64,000 nucleotides of DNA from 79-D21 sp964521575. GTDB taxonomy: Bacteria; Synergistota; Synergistia; Synergistales; 79-D21. The position numbers and the translations under genes are program-made. Under the pieces are notes generated by a model, which made no database searches, was not told the origin of the DNA, and saw nothing but the letters and a program-made list of their open reading frames with translations. Location: positions 434,001-498,000 of the forward strand of contig CAZFSR010000001.1 in assembly GCA_964521575.1 (NCBI GenBank). The letters are read 5' to 3'. Positions 18,201-24,084 of this stretch are shown piece after piece. Positions within the stretch are counted from its first letter, which is position 1. Each line of letters begins with the position of its first letter.

Positions 18201-18386
18201 GGGGCGTTGCGCGCTCCAATGGCCATCGTGGCCATCGGGGGGCTTCTCGCGGGGGGAGGGCTGGCGCTTTTCGTCATTCCCCCCGTCTACCGGCTGTTCT
18301 GGGAGAGGCGCGAAGGGAAACCGGCCCAGCCCCGGCGCAGTTGGCGCGATCTTCTCTCCGCCGCCTTCGGGCGGATCAGGGGTTGA
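15291..18386 (+). CDS. RND family efflux permease (HAE1-like)
   Basis: 1031 residues, the family's normal length. The layout is 12 membrane helices with two large periplasmic loops: TM1 near residues 11-28, the first loop to about 335, TM2-TM6 to about 520, the second loop, then TM8-TM12. In TM4 the segment that in AcrB carries the two proton-relay aspartates reads LVNNSILVLEN, with Asn at 399 and 400. The TM10 position of the relay lysine is also Asn (915). Coupling is therefore atypical. Co-translated with the adaptor; the substrate is unknown. The last 11 bases overlap the convergent tspO gene. Confidence 0.9.
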   Translation: MNLIRFCTRRPVFTWVTVILAALLGLYGYFKLGVALYPKVDIPVIVISASYRGASPAEIESLVSKPLEDAVSEVDGVDKIESYSIEGVSFVVAEMKLDVNLSEAVVDVSNRIKAARSKLPSEVDDPVVEKVDINAEPFMVAVFTTDMDGKKARDILDDRVKRRLTRVEGIAQVALVGGEEREIHVLLNPVAIRNFNLSPVLVSSIVAANNLTNPAGYIAQGNREITLRYKGEAPDVRALGEIQIPLGDGASVRLGDVARIEDGAKDLREFARFDGKPAFQLQIKARPNANIVEVGAGVRKELEKILPTLPKGFRLDIPYDNSKFVSNSVRNVIRDMITGTLLTALVLYLFLRRLSATAVVSIAMPTAVLATFIPMMIQGYTLNMMSTLGLALSMGVLVNNSILVLENITRFRDMGYEPVEAAERGTAEIALSVLATTGTNLGVFLPVAFLPGVAGQFLVQYAMVIVYATLFSLWVSLTLTPMLAARMPQAPPTPLSCRLCGWWEWLYEGLENLHHRLVAAAVGSPWRTLGITAVVLVVVFALTPRLGSEFFPRVDEGVVGINVELPAESSLARTERAVRRIEDFVLKQPHVKNVVVSVGGAGARTGVNLGSVEAYLDDDPKRPSTFEFANRIRPFLAALPDTTLSVQAAKTSFSRGQPLQVVVTGEDTVVLNRVAGEVMKVMRSVQGVVDVDRDWRVGRPELAMDPIRWRMGRLGADAASVSSNIRGYVTGLEAGKYREGGLEYDILVKMEPERTKSVFGAPDLPVMTSAGSVPLKDVTRFSYEAGPTRIVRKDRIRSVTVEADVVGRTVGEAFQEIRSGLKELSVPPGYAVKYEGDVEAMQETFRDMGVAFGLAVAITFLMVAAILESWAFAFIIILTVPLSAIGVIPAMVATNTAVSLYALMGLVMLVGLVVNNAIVIVDFAEGLRRSGSKAEEAIIEACRVRFRSILMADLTSIFAMIPLALGMGEGGALRAPMAIVAIGGLLAGGGLALFVIPPVYRLFWERREGKPAQPRRSWRDLLSAAFGRIRG

Positions 18387-18858
18387 GCCTCCAGATCGCG
18401 AAGTTGAGGACTGACGCGAAGCACACCCAGGCGAAGTAGGGTGACAAAAGCCAAGCCGCGGCGGAAGAGATGGGCCTGAAGGCCATGATGGTGGCCAGGA
18501 TGGCCGCGGCCAAAGCCGCGATGCCGACAAGGCCCAGCAGGGTTGACTTTAGGCCGAAGAAAAGGCCGGACCAGGCCGCGTTCAGGGCAAGCTGGGCGGC
18601 GAAAAGGAGAAGTGCGCCCCGCACGGGGGGAGTCGAAAGGCTCCCCCTTTTCCATACGAGCCAGGCGGAGATCCCCATCAGTGTGTACAGGGTCGACCAG
18701 ACGGGGCCAAAGACCCATCCCGGTGGAGTGAAGGAAGGCTTGGCCAGGCCCGCGTACCAGGAACCGGGGCCGGTCTCTGTGAAAAGGGCGCCGAACGCCC
18801 CGGCCGCCTGGCTCGCAAGGATGCAGGCCGCCAGCTTCAGCACGTCCGGAAGATTCAC
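18376..18858 (-). CDS. tspO: TspO/MBR family protein
   Basis: 160-residue membrane protein of five helices, the normal size. Family hallmarks are WYAGLAKPSFTPPGWVFGPVW in the first loop (residues about 36-56) and NAAWSGLFFGL and WLLSPYFAWVCFA segments later. TspO proteins bind tetrapyrroles and affect porphyrin handling and stress responses. Start is GTG with GGAGAGG upstream; longer versions have no ribosome site. Divergent from endonuclease V, converging with the RND gene. Confidence 0.92.
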   Translation of the reverse strand: MNLPDVLKLAACILASQAAGAFGALFTETGPGSWYAGLAKPSFTPPGWVFGPVWSTLYTLMGISAWLVWKRGSLSTPPVRGALLLFAAQLALNAAWSGLFFGLKSTLLGLVGIAALAAAILATIMAFRPISSAAAWLLSPYFAWVCFASVLNFAIWRLNP

Positions 18859-18881
18859 GGGGATCCTCTCCTTTCGCAATG

Positions 18882-18896
18882 ATGATTTAAAATCAT
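18882..18896. promoter_or_regulatory. AT-rich palindrome between tspO and nfi
   Basis: ATGATTTAAAATCAT is a perfect 7-bp inverted repeat around a single A. It lies 3 bases before the nfi start and 23 bases upstream of the tspO start on the other strand. In otherwise GC-rich DNA it is a candidate -10 region or operator shared by the divergent genes. Confidence 0.35.
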
Positions 18897-18899
18897 AGC

Positions 18900-19646
18900 A
18901 TGAAAAAGGACTCCCGAAAAAGCCGTGACAGGAGGGATGGAAAGCTGCACGTGCCGGTTTCGCTGAAAGAGAGGTTTTTGCCCGAAGGATTGTCGCCTGC
19001 ACAGGCCGTTGCCCTTCAGTGCAGGGAAGCGGCCTGCGTTTTCCTGGAGGACGGGATGTCCTGGCCACCCAGGACCGTTGCGGGGATCGACGTCTCGATC
19101 CGGGAGGTAGACGGCCGGAACAGGGCCGCCGCCTGCATCGCGCTGATGGAATGGGGCTCCTGGAAGTCCCTCGAGGTCGCCACTGCCGTCGACTGGGTCC
19201 GTTTTCCCTATGTTCCCGGGCTTCTCTCCTTCCGTGAACTTCCCGTCATCCTCAAAGCGGCGGAAAACCTTTCCGGGCGGCCCGACCTCTTCATGGTCGA
19301 CGGGGCAGGACTGGCCCATCCCCGGTTCTTCGGCCTTGCGTGCCACCTCGGGGTCGTCACCGGCTGCCCTTCCATCGGGGTGGCCAAAAGCCGCCTCGTG
19401 GGCAGGCACGCCCCCGTTCCGCCTGCAAAAGGGTCGAGCGTTCCCCTGCTCGTCGGGGACAGGGTCGCGGGAACGGTCCTTCGGACGCGTTCCGGGGTGC
19501 GTCCCCTCTACGTCAGCCCGGGGCACCTGGTTTCAGTGGAATCGGCCTTTTCGCTCGTCCTCTCAGCCAGCACCCGCTTCAGGCTGCCCGAGCCGATCCG
19601 CGCCGCCCATAAGCTGGCAGGGGATCAAAACCTTCTGTATTCTTAA
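18900..19646 (+). CDS. nfi: Endonuclease V
   Basis: Cleaves DNA 3' to deaminated bases such as inosine. 248 residues. The catalytic set is visible: Asp in AGIDVS (about residue 64), Glu in FPYVPGLLSFRE (about 107), Asp in MVDGAG with HPRFFGLACHLG after it, and the IGVAKSRL loop. The ATG used has no clear ribosome site but lies just after an AT-rich palindrome (18882-18896) that may hold the -10, so the message may be nearly leaderless. A GTG 51 bases further in is possible. Confidence 0.9.
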   Translation: MKKDSRKSRDRRDGKLHVPVSLKERFLPEGLSPAQAVALQCREAACVFLEDGMSWPPRTVAGIDVSIREVDGRNRAAACIALMEWGSWKSLEVATAVDWVRFPYVPGLLSFRELPVILKAAENLSGRPDLFMVDGAGLAHPRFFGLACHLGVVTGCPSIGVAKSRLVGRHAPVPPAKGSSVPLLVGDRVAGTVLRTRSGVRPLYVSPGHLVSVESAFSLVLSASTRFRLPEPIRAAHKLAGDQNLLYS

Positions 19647-19658
19647 TACCGGCATCCC

Positions 19659-19694
19659 TTGCAAAAGGGCGGACTGTCGTTGATGATACGACAG
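19659..19694 (+). promoter_or_regulatory. Candidate promoter and palindrome upstream of serA
   Basis: TTGCAA at 19659-19664 is followed 18 bases later by ATGATA (19683-19688). A dyad CTGTCGT (19674-19680) and ACGACAG (19688-19694) surrounds the -10 with a 7-base centre. It could be an operator for the serine operon. No T-run follows, so it is not a terminator. Confidence 0.4.
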
Positions 19695-19728
19695 AAAAAG
19701 AAGAGTCCAATCCTTAAAAAGAGGTGAC

Positions 19729-20634
19729 GTGTGCGTGCTGATCTATATCGCGGATTCGTTTGACCCATCCCTGCCGGAGAAACTGGGTGAATTCGGGGAG
19801 GTCACGACCGACGGAGGCCGGCTGGCCGAAGCGGATGTCCTCCTGGTCCGTAGCAAGACGAAAGTGACCCGTGAAGTCCTGGAGAAGGCTCCGAAGCTGA
19901 AGCTTGTGATCCGGGGCGGTGTGGGCATCGACACGATCGACACGAAGGCGGCGGCCGAGCGGGGCGTCAGGGTGAGGAACACGCCGAAGGCCTCGTCGAT
20001 CACCGTTGCGGAACTGGCCTTCGCCCTCATGCTGGCGGCTCCAACGCGCCTCATCGAGGCTCACATCAGCATGTGCCAGGGCAAATGGGAAAAGAACGAG
20101 CTGAAGCGCACCGAGCTTTACGGCAAATCCCTCACGCTGATCGGGCTGGGCAACATCGCCGCCGAAGTGGCCAAGCGGGCTCAGGCCTTCGGGATGGAGG
20201 TCTACGCCTACGATCCCCTCGTTCCCGCGGAGCGCGCGTCGGAGCTGGGTGTCACCCTCGTGGCGGACCTGAAGGAAGCGCTTTCCAAGGCCCATTACGT
20301 CTCCATCCATGTTCCCCTTGTCGAGGGAACGAGGAACCTCATCAACCGGGAGGCTCTTGCCGCCATGAAGAAGGGTGCGGTCCTGGTGAACACGGCCAGG
20401 GCAGGCGTCATCGTCGCCGAGGACATCCTCGAGGCGCTCGAGAGCGGACAACTGGCCTACTACTGCGCGGATGTCTGGCCGACGGACCCGCCCTCCCCCG
20501 ACTACCCCATCCTGAAGTCGAACCGCGTCTTCATGGTGCCGCACCTTGGTGCCAACAGCAAGGAAAACCTTCTCCGGATCGGTGACGAGGTTTGCTCCAT
20601 CATTCGCGAAACCCAGAAGGAAGGAGTGTTGTAG
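19729..20634 (+). CDS. serA: D-3-phosphoglycerate dehydrogenase-like (short SerA, no ACT domain)
   Basis: 301 residues; oxidises 3-phosphoglycerate with NAD in the phosphorylated serine pathway. It has the Rossmann motif IGLGNIAAEVA (about residues 142-152), catalytic Arg in NTARAG (224) and His in VPHLG (272). The catalytic Glu position, 29 residues after the Arg as in E. coli SerA, is Asp (253, DVWPTDPP). There is no C-terminal regulatory ACT or ASB domain, so serine feedback through ACT is absent. Start GTG at 19729 or 19735, both behind GAGGTGA. Neighbours serC and DUF1015 support the role. Confidence 0.85.
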   Translation: MCVLIYIADSFDPSLPEKLGEFGEVTTDGGRLAEADVLLVRSKTKVTREVLEKAPKLKLVIRGGVGIDTIDTKAAAERGVRVRNTPKASSITVAELAFALMLAAPTRLIEAHISMCQGKWEKNELKRTELYGKSLTLIGLGNIAAEVAKRAQAFGMEVYAYDPLVPAERASELGVTLVADLKEALSKAHYVSIHVPLVEGTRNLINREALAAMKKGAVLVNTARAGVIVAEDILEALESGQLAYYCADVWPTDPPSPDYPILKSNRVFMVPHLGANSKENLLRIGDEVCSIIRETQKEGVL

Positions 20635-20636
20635 AC

Positions 20637-21722
20637 ATGACCCGCAAGCTCAATTTCCACGCCGGCCCCTCTACCCTGCCCGTCGAGGTGCTGGAAGAAC
20701 TCCAGAGGAACATGGTCGACTTCCAGGGAACGGGGCTTTCCCTTATCGAGGAAAGCCACCGCAGCGGCAATTACGAGGCCGTTCACAACGCGGCCGTCGA
20801 ACTTTTCCGCGAACTCTACTCCGTGCCGGAGAATTACGACATCCTGTTCCTGGGAGGCGGGGCGACCCTGCAGTTCGCCATGATCCCCATGAACTTCCTG
20901 CCCCAGGGGAAGACGGCCGAATACGTCGCCACGGGAACCTGGTCGAAAAAGGCGATCGACGACGCGAAGAAAATCGGCAGCGTCAGGGTGGTTTTCGACG
21001 GCAAGGAGAGCGGTTACACGACCCTGCCGGATCCCGCCTCCATGAAGGTGGACCCTGATGCGGCCTATCTCCACATCACCGCCAACGAGACGATCGGCGG
21101 CCTCGAGTGGAAGGACTGGCCCGAGACGGGCAGCGTGCCCCTGGTCTGCGACATGTCGAGCGACATCCTGAGCCGTCCCGTCCCGGTGGAGAAGTTCGCA
21201 CTGATCTACGCGGGGGCCCAGAAGAACCTCGGCCCGGCGGGAACCACCGTCGTCATCCTCCGGAAGGACATGCTCGACCGGATCCCGGACACGCTCCCGG
21301 CCTACCTGAACTACAAGAACCACGCGGCGAACAATTCCCTTTACAACACGCCCCCCGTCTTCGCCATCTGGACGATCAAGCTGGTCCTGGAGCACATGAA
21401 GAAGAACGGCGGCCTGGCCGCGGTGGCCGAGCGCAACCTGAAGAAGGCCGGCCTAGTCTACGGGGTCATCGATGCCAGCGGCGGCTTCTACCGCTCGCCG
21501 GTCGACGCGCGCTACCGGTCGAACATGAACCTCGTCTTCCGTCTCCCCTCCGAGGAGCTCGAGAAGAAGTTCATCGACGAAGCCAAGGCCGCGGGAATGA
21601 TCGGCCTCAAGGGACACCGCAGCGTCGGAGGCTGCCGGGCTTCCCTCTACAACGCGATGACGCTCGAGGGGGCAGAAACCCTGGCCTCCTTCATGAAGGA
21701 ATTCGCCGCGAAGAACGGGTAG
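20637..21722 (+). CDS. serC: Phosphoserine aminotransferase
   Basis: PLP aminotransferase converting 3-phosphohydroxypyruvate and glutamate to O-phosphoserine. 361 residues. Signatures: NFHAGPSTLP at residue 5, GLSLIEESHRSGNY, FLGGGATLQFAM, and the PLP lysine in YAGAQKNLGPAG (about residue 200). The C-terminal KGHRSVGGCRASLYNA arginine loop is typical. It starts 2 bases after serA, with GGAAGGAG as ribosome site. The longer frame from 20592 lies inside serA and is not used. Confidence 0.94.
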   Translation: MTRKLNFHAGPSTLPVEVLEELQRNMVDFQGTGLSLIEESHRSGNYEAVHNAAVELFRELYSVPENYDILFLGGGATLQFAMIPMNFLPQGKTAEYVATGTWSKKAIDDAKKIGSVRVVFDGKESGYTTLPDPASMKVDPDAAYLHITANETIGGLEWKDWPETGSVPLVCDMSSDILSRPVPVEKFALIYAGAQKNLGPAGTTVVILRKDMLDRIPDTLPAYLNYKNHAANNSLYNTPPVFAIWTIKLVLEHMKKNGGLAAVAERNLKKAGLVYGVIDASGGFYRSPVDARYRSNMNLVFRLPSEELEKKFIDEAKAAGMIGLKGHRSVGGCRASLYNAMTLEGAETLASFMKEFAAKNG

Positions 21723-21732
21723 GCGGTCGAAG

Positions 21733-23004
21733 ATGGCGGAAATCAAGTCAAGACTCGAGAAAATCGGGCTAGGCCTGCCCGGGATCCTGCTCCCGAAGGG
21801 CGGCACGGACCTGTCGAAATGGTCGGTCGTGGCCTGCGACCAGTTCTCGTCGGAGCGCCACTACTGGGAAAAGGCCCGGGAGACCGTCGGGGATGCTCCC
21901 TCGACCCTGCGCCTGATCCTGCCGGAATGTTACCTGGAAGACGGGGACACCGAGGCCCGCGTCGCGGCGATCAACGCCGAGATGAAGAGGGTCCTCGAAA
22001 GCGTTCTCGAACCCCTGGAACCCGGATTCGTGCTGATCGACCGCAAGACCGCCCATGCTCCTTCACGCAAGGGGCTGGTCCTGGCGGTGGACCTCGAAGC
22101 CTATAGTTTCGAAGCCGGGGCCGCCTCCCTGATCCGCCCGACGGAGGGGACGATCCTGAAGCGGCTTCCTCCGCGCATGGCCATCCGCCGTGGGGCGACC
22201 CTGGACCTGCCGCATATCCTGCTCCTCCTGGACGACCCCCAGCGGACGGTCATCGAGCCGCTCTTTTCGGCAAGGAAGAGTTTCCGCAAGCTCTACGACT
22301 TCGAGCTCATGCAGGGCGGGGGATCGATCGCCGGGTGGCACGTGCCGGCCGAGGCTCTGGGGGATGCGGTTTCCGCGCTGGAGAAACTGGCGTCCGGCGG
22401 ATTCCTTTTCGCCGTGGGGGACGGCAACCATTCCCTCGCGGCCGCCAAGAGCCTGTGGGAGGAGCGGAAGGCCGCCGGGGCGGGTTCGGACGACCCGGCC
22501 CGCTGGGCCCTGGTGGAAGTGGAGAACATCCACGACGAGGGCCTGCACTTCCACCCGATCCACCGGGTCCTCTTCGGCGTTGACTCCGGAGCCTTGCTGG
22601 AAGAGATGAAGAAGGCCCTGGGTGGGAGGATGGAGGACGGCGTTGCCGAACCGACCCCGAGATCCGAGGCCGGGCACGTCGTCGGCGTCGTCACGGGGAA
22701 GAAGGACGCACGGTTCGTGTTCGACCCGAAGGAAGACCGGATGACCGTGGAGTTCTTCCAGGAATTCCTGGACGGGTACCTTGCGGAGCACCCCGAGGTC
22801 ACGATCGACTATATCCACGGGGAGGAAGCCGTCAGGGAAATGGGATCGAAGCCCGGCAACGCGGGTTTCTACATGCCGCCGCTGGACAAGTCCGTCTTCT
22901 TCAGGCGCATGGTCGAGGTGGGGCCCTACCCGAGGAAGACCTTCTCCATCGGCGAGGCCACCGAGAAGCGCTACTACCTCGAAAGCCGGAAACTGGTGAA
23001 GTAG
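21733..23004 (+). CDS. DUF1015 family protein of the serine operon
   Basis: 423 residues, 10 bases after serC. It matches DUF1015: N-terminal LLPKGGTDLSKWSVVACDQFSS region, a central GDGNHSLAAAK motif (about residue 228) and a C-terminal IDYIHGEEAV segment. The GDGNHSxxAA stretch resembles the DGHHRxxxA signature of ParB/sulfiredoxin-fold enzymes, a fold that includes the archaeal serine kinase SerK. With serA and serC upstream and no serB in the window, a role at the serine/phosphoserine step is an attractive inference, not proven. The transcript ends at the terminator 25 bases downstream. Confidence 0.82.
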   Translation: MAEIKSRLEKIGLGLPGILLPKGGTDLSKWSVVACDQFSSERHYWEKARETVGDAPSTLRLILPECYLEDGDTEARVAAINAEMKRVLESVLEPLEPGFVLIDRKTAHAPSRKGLVLAVDLEAYSFEAGAASLIRPTEGTILKRLPPRMAIRRGATLDLPHILLLLDDPQRTVIEPLFSARKSFRKLYDFELMQGGGSIAGWHVPAEALGDAVSALEKLASGGFLFAVGDGNHSLAAAKSLWEERKAAGAGSDDPARWALVEVENIHDEGLHFHPIHRVLFGVDSGALLEEMKKALGGRMEDGVAEPTPRSEAGHVVGVVTGKKDARFVFDPKEDRMTVEFFQEFLDGYLAEHPEVTIDYIHGEEAVREMGSKPGNAGFYMPPLDKSVFFRRMVEVGPYPRKTFSIGEATEKRYYLESRKLVK

Positions 23005-23028
23005 GAAGAATGACCGTGAGAGCACGTT

Positions 23029-23059
23029 GCGGGGAACCTGTGGGTTCCCCGCTTTTTTT
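23029..23059 (+). terminator. Terminator of the serA-serC-DUF1015 operon
   Basis: A perfect 10-bp stem GCGGGGAACC/GGTTCCCCGC (23029-23038 with 23043-23052), four-base loop, then seven T. Confidence 0.93.
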
Positions 23060-23159
23060 GTCCTTGCCCAGGAAGCGGTGAGCGGTGCTATACTTTTTAT
23101 GATGTTTTTTTAATGCGCTATCATCTCGATAGGGACGATTTCGAAGGGGGGCTTTGTGC

Positions 23160-23990
23160 ATGGGGAAAATGCGTGGACGGTTTCTTCTTTTGCTTGTCAT
23201 TTCATTGCTGGCGTTTGCAGGGGTGGCCTGGGGGGTGAGTTCCCTTTCCCTGGATTATCCTGGAGAAGGGGCCGACTCGGTCAGCACGAGCTTCAATTTC
23301 CAGTGGACTCTCACGCCTGATGTCGACGTGACGAGTCCTGACCTGGTCAGCTACGACCTTTTCCTTTCCAAGACGCTGTCCGGCCTTGATACGAGTCCGT
23401 TGTCCTCAGGCTTGACGTTCGCCGGCTATGCCGGAATGGCTCCATCCGGTACGCTCGACGAGGATTCGCTCTATTTCTGGAAGGTCCTTGCGCACACCCC
23501 GTCCGGAGACGTTGGCGCGACGAGTTTCTTCGTGACCCAGGGCGAGGGCGCCAGCCTGGTGCTGAAGAGCCCGTCGAATGGCCAGACCGGGGTCGCCCCC
23601 CAGAACGTCGAATTCAAGTGGGAATTCGATTCAGGGGACGACAGCCTGACGGCGGAGGATGTCACCTTCGACCTGTACCTCTCGGACAAGTACGAGACCA
23701 TTTTCGACGGGACGCCGAAGAGATCGGGGATCGTGGCCCTTGATGCCGACGTGGTCGACGGAGTCTTCAGCGTGACGATTAACCAGTCGGTCGGTTACGG
23801 CAAGCACTACTGGACGGTGGTTGCCCATGTGGACGGAGATGGCGATTTTACCACCTCCCCGCACTCCTTCACGACCCTGAGCGAAGCCTCCGACCCGAAC
23901 CTCTCGGGCGGCTGCTCCGCGGCCCCTCTCGGTGGCTTGGCCGCCGTGGCCCTGCTGGCGGGCTTTGTCCTGGCGAAGCGCAGCAGGTAA
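23160..23990 (+). CDS. Secreted Ig/Fn3-like protein with Synerg-CTERM-type tail
   Basis: 276 residues: signal peptide (residues 1-25, cleavage after a VAWG-type site), then two similar beta-sandwich segments of about 105 residues. Each has the order SLxLxSPxxG, FxWxLxxD, YDLFLSxK and YFWKVLAHxxG, i.e. tandem Fn3-like repeats. The C-terminus is GGCSAAPLGG, a hydrophobic stretch, then KRSR: the tripartite sorting tail described as Synerg-CTERM. It should be exported and held at, or released from, the cell surface after tail processing. Start ATG behind AGGGGGG; TATACT at 23089-23094 is a possible -10. It stands alone. Confidence 0.78.
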   Translation: MGKMRGRFLLLLVISLLAFAGVAWGVSSLSLDYPGEGADSVSTSFNFQWTLTPDVDVTSPDLVSYDLFLSKTLSGLDTSPLSSGLTFAGYAGMAPSGTLDEDSLYFWKVLAHTPSGDVGATSFFVTQGEGASLVLKSPSNGQTGVAPQNVEFKWEFDSGDDSLTAEDVTFDLYLSDKYETIFDGTPKRSGIVALDADVVDGVFSVTINQSVGYGKHYWTVVAHVDGDGDFTTSPHSFTTLSEASDPNLSGGCSAAPLGGLAAVALLAGFVLAKRSR

Positions 23991-24014
23991 GGCTGATAAC
24001 CCAGCCTCAAAAAG

Positions 24015-24060
24015 AAAAAACGAAGCCCTGGGGGGTTTGCCCCCCGGGGCTTCGTTTTTT
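24015..24060. terminator. Bidirectional terminator between convergent genes
   Basis: Stem of about 21 bp (24015-24035 with 24040-24060) with one T-G mismatch and loop TTTG. The ends are A6 on the left and T6 on the right, so it can terminate the CTERM gene on the plus strand and the hypED operon on the minus strand. Confidence 0.9.
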
Positions 24061-24084
24061 TCTTGCCGTGATGGCGCGAGTTCC

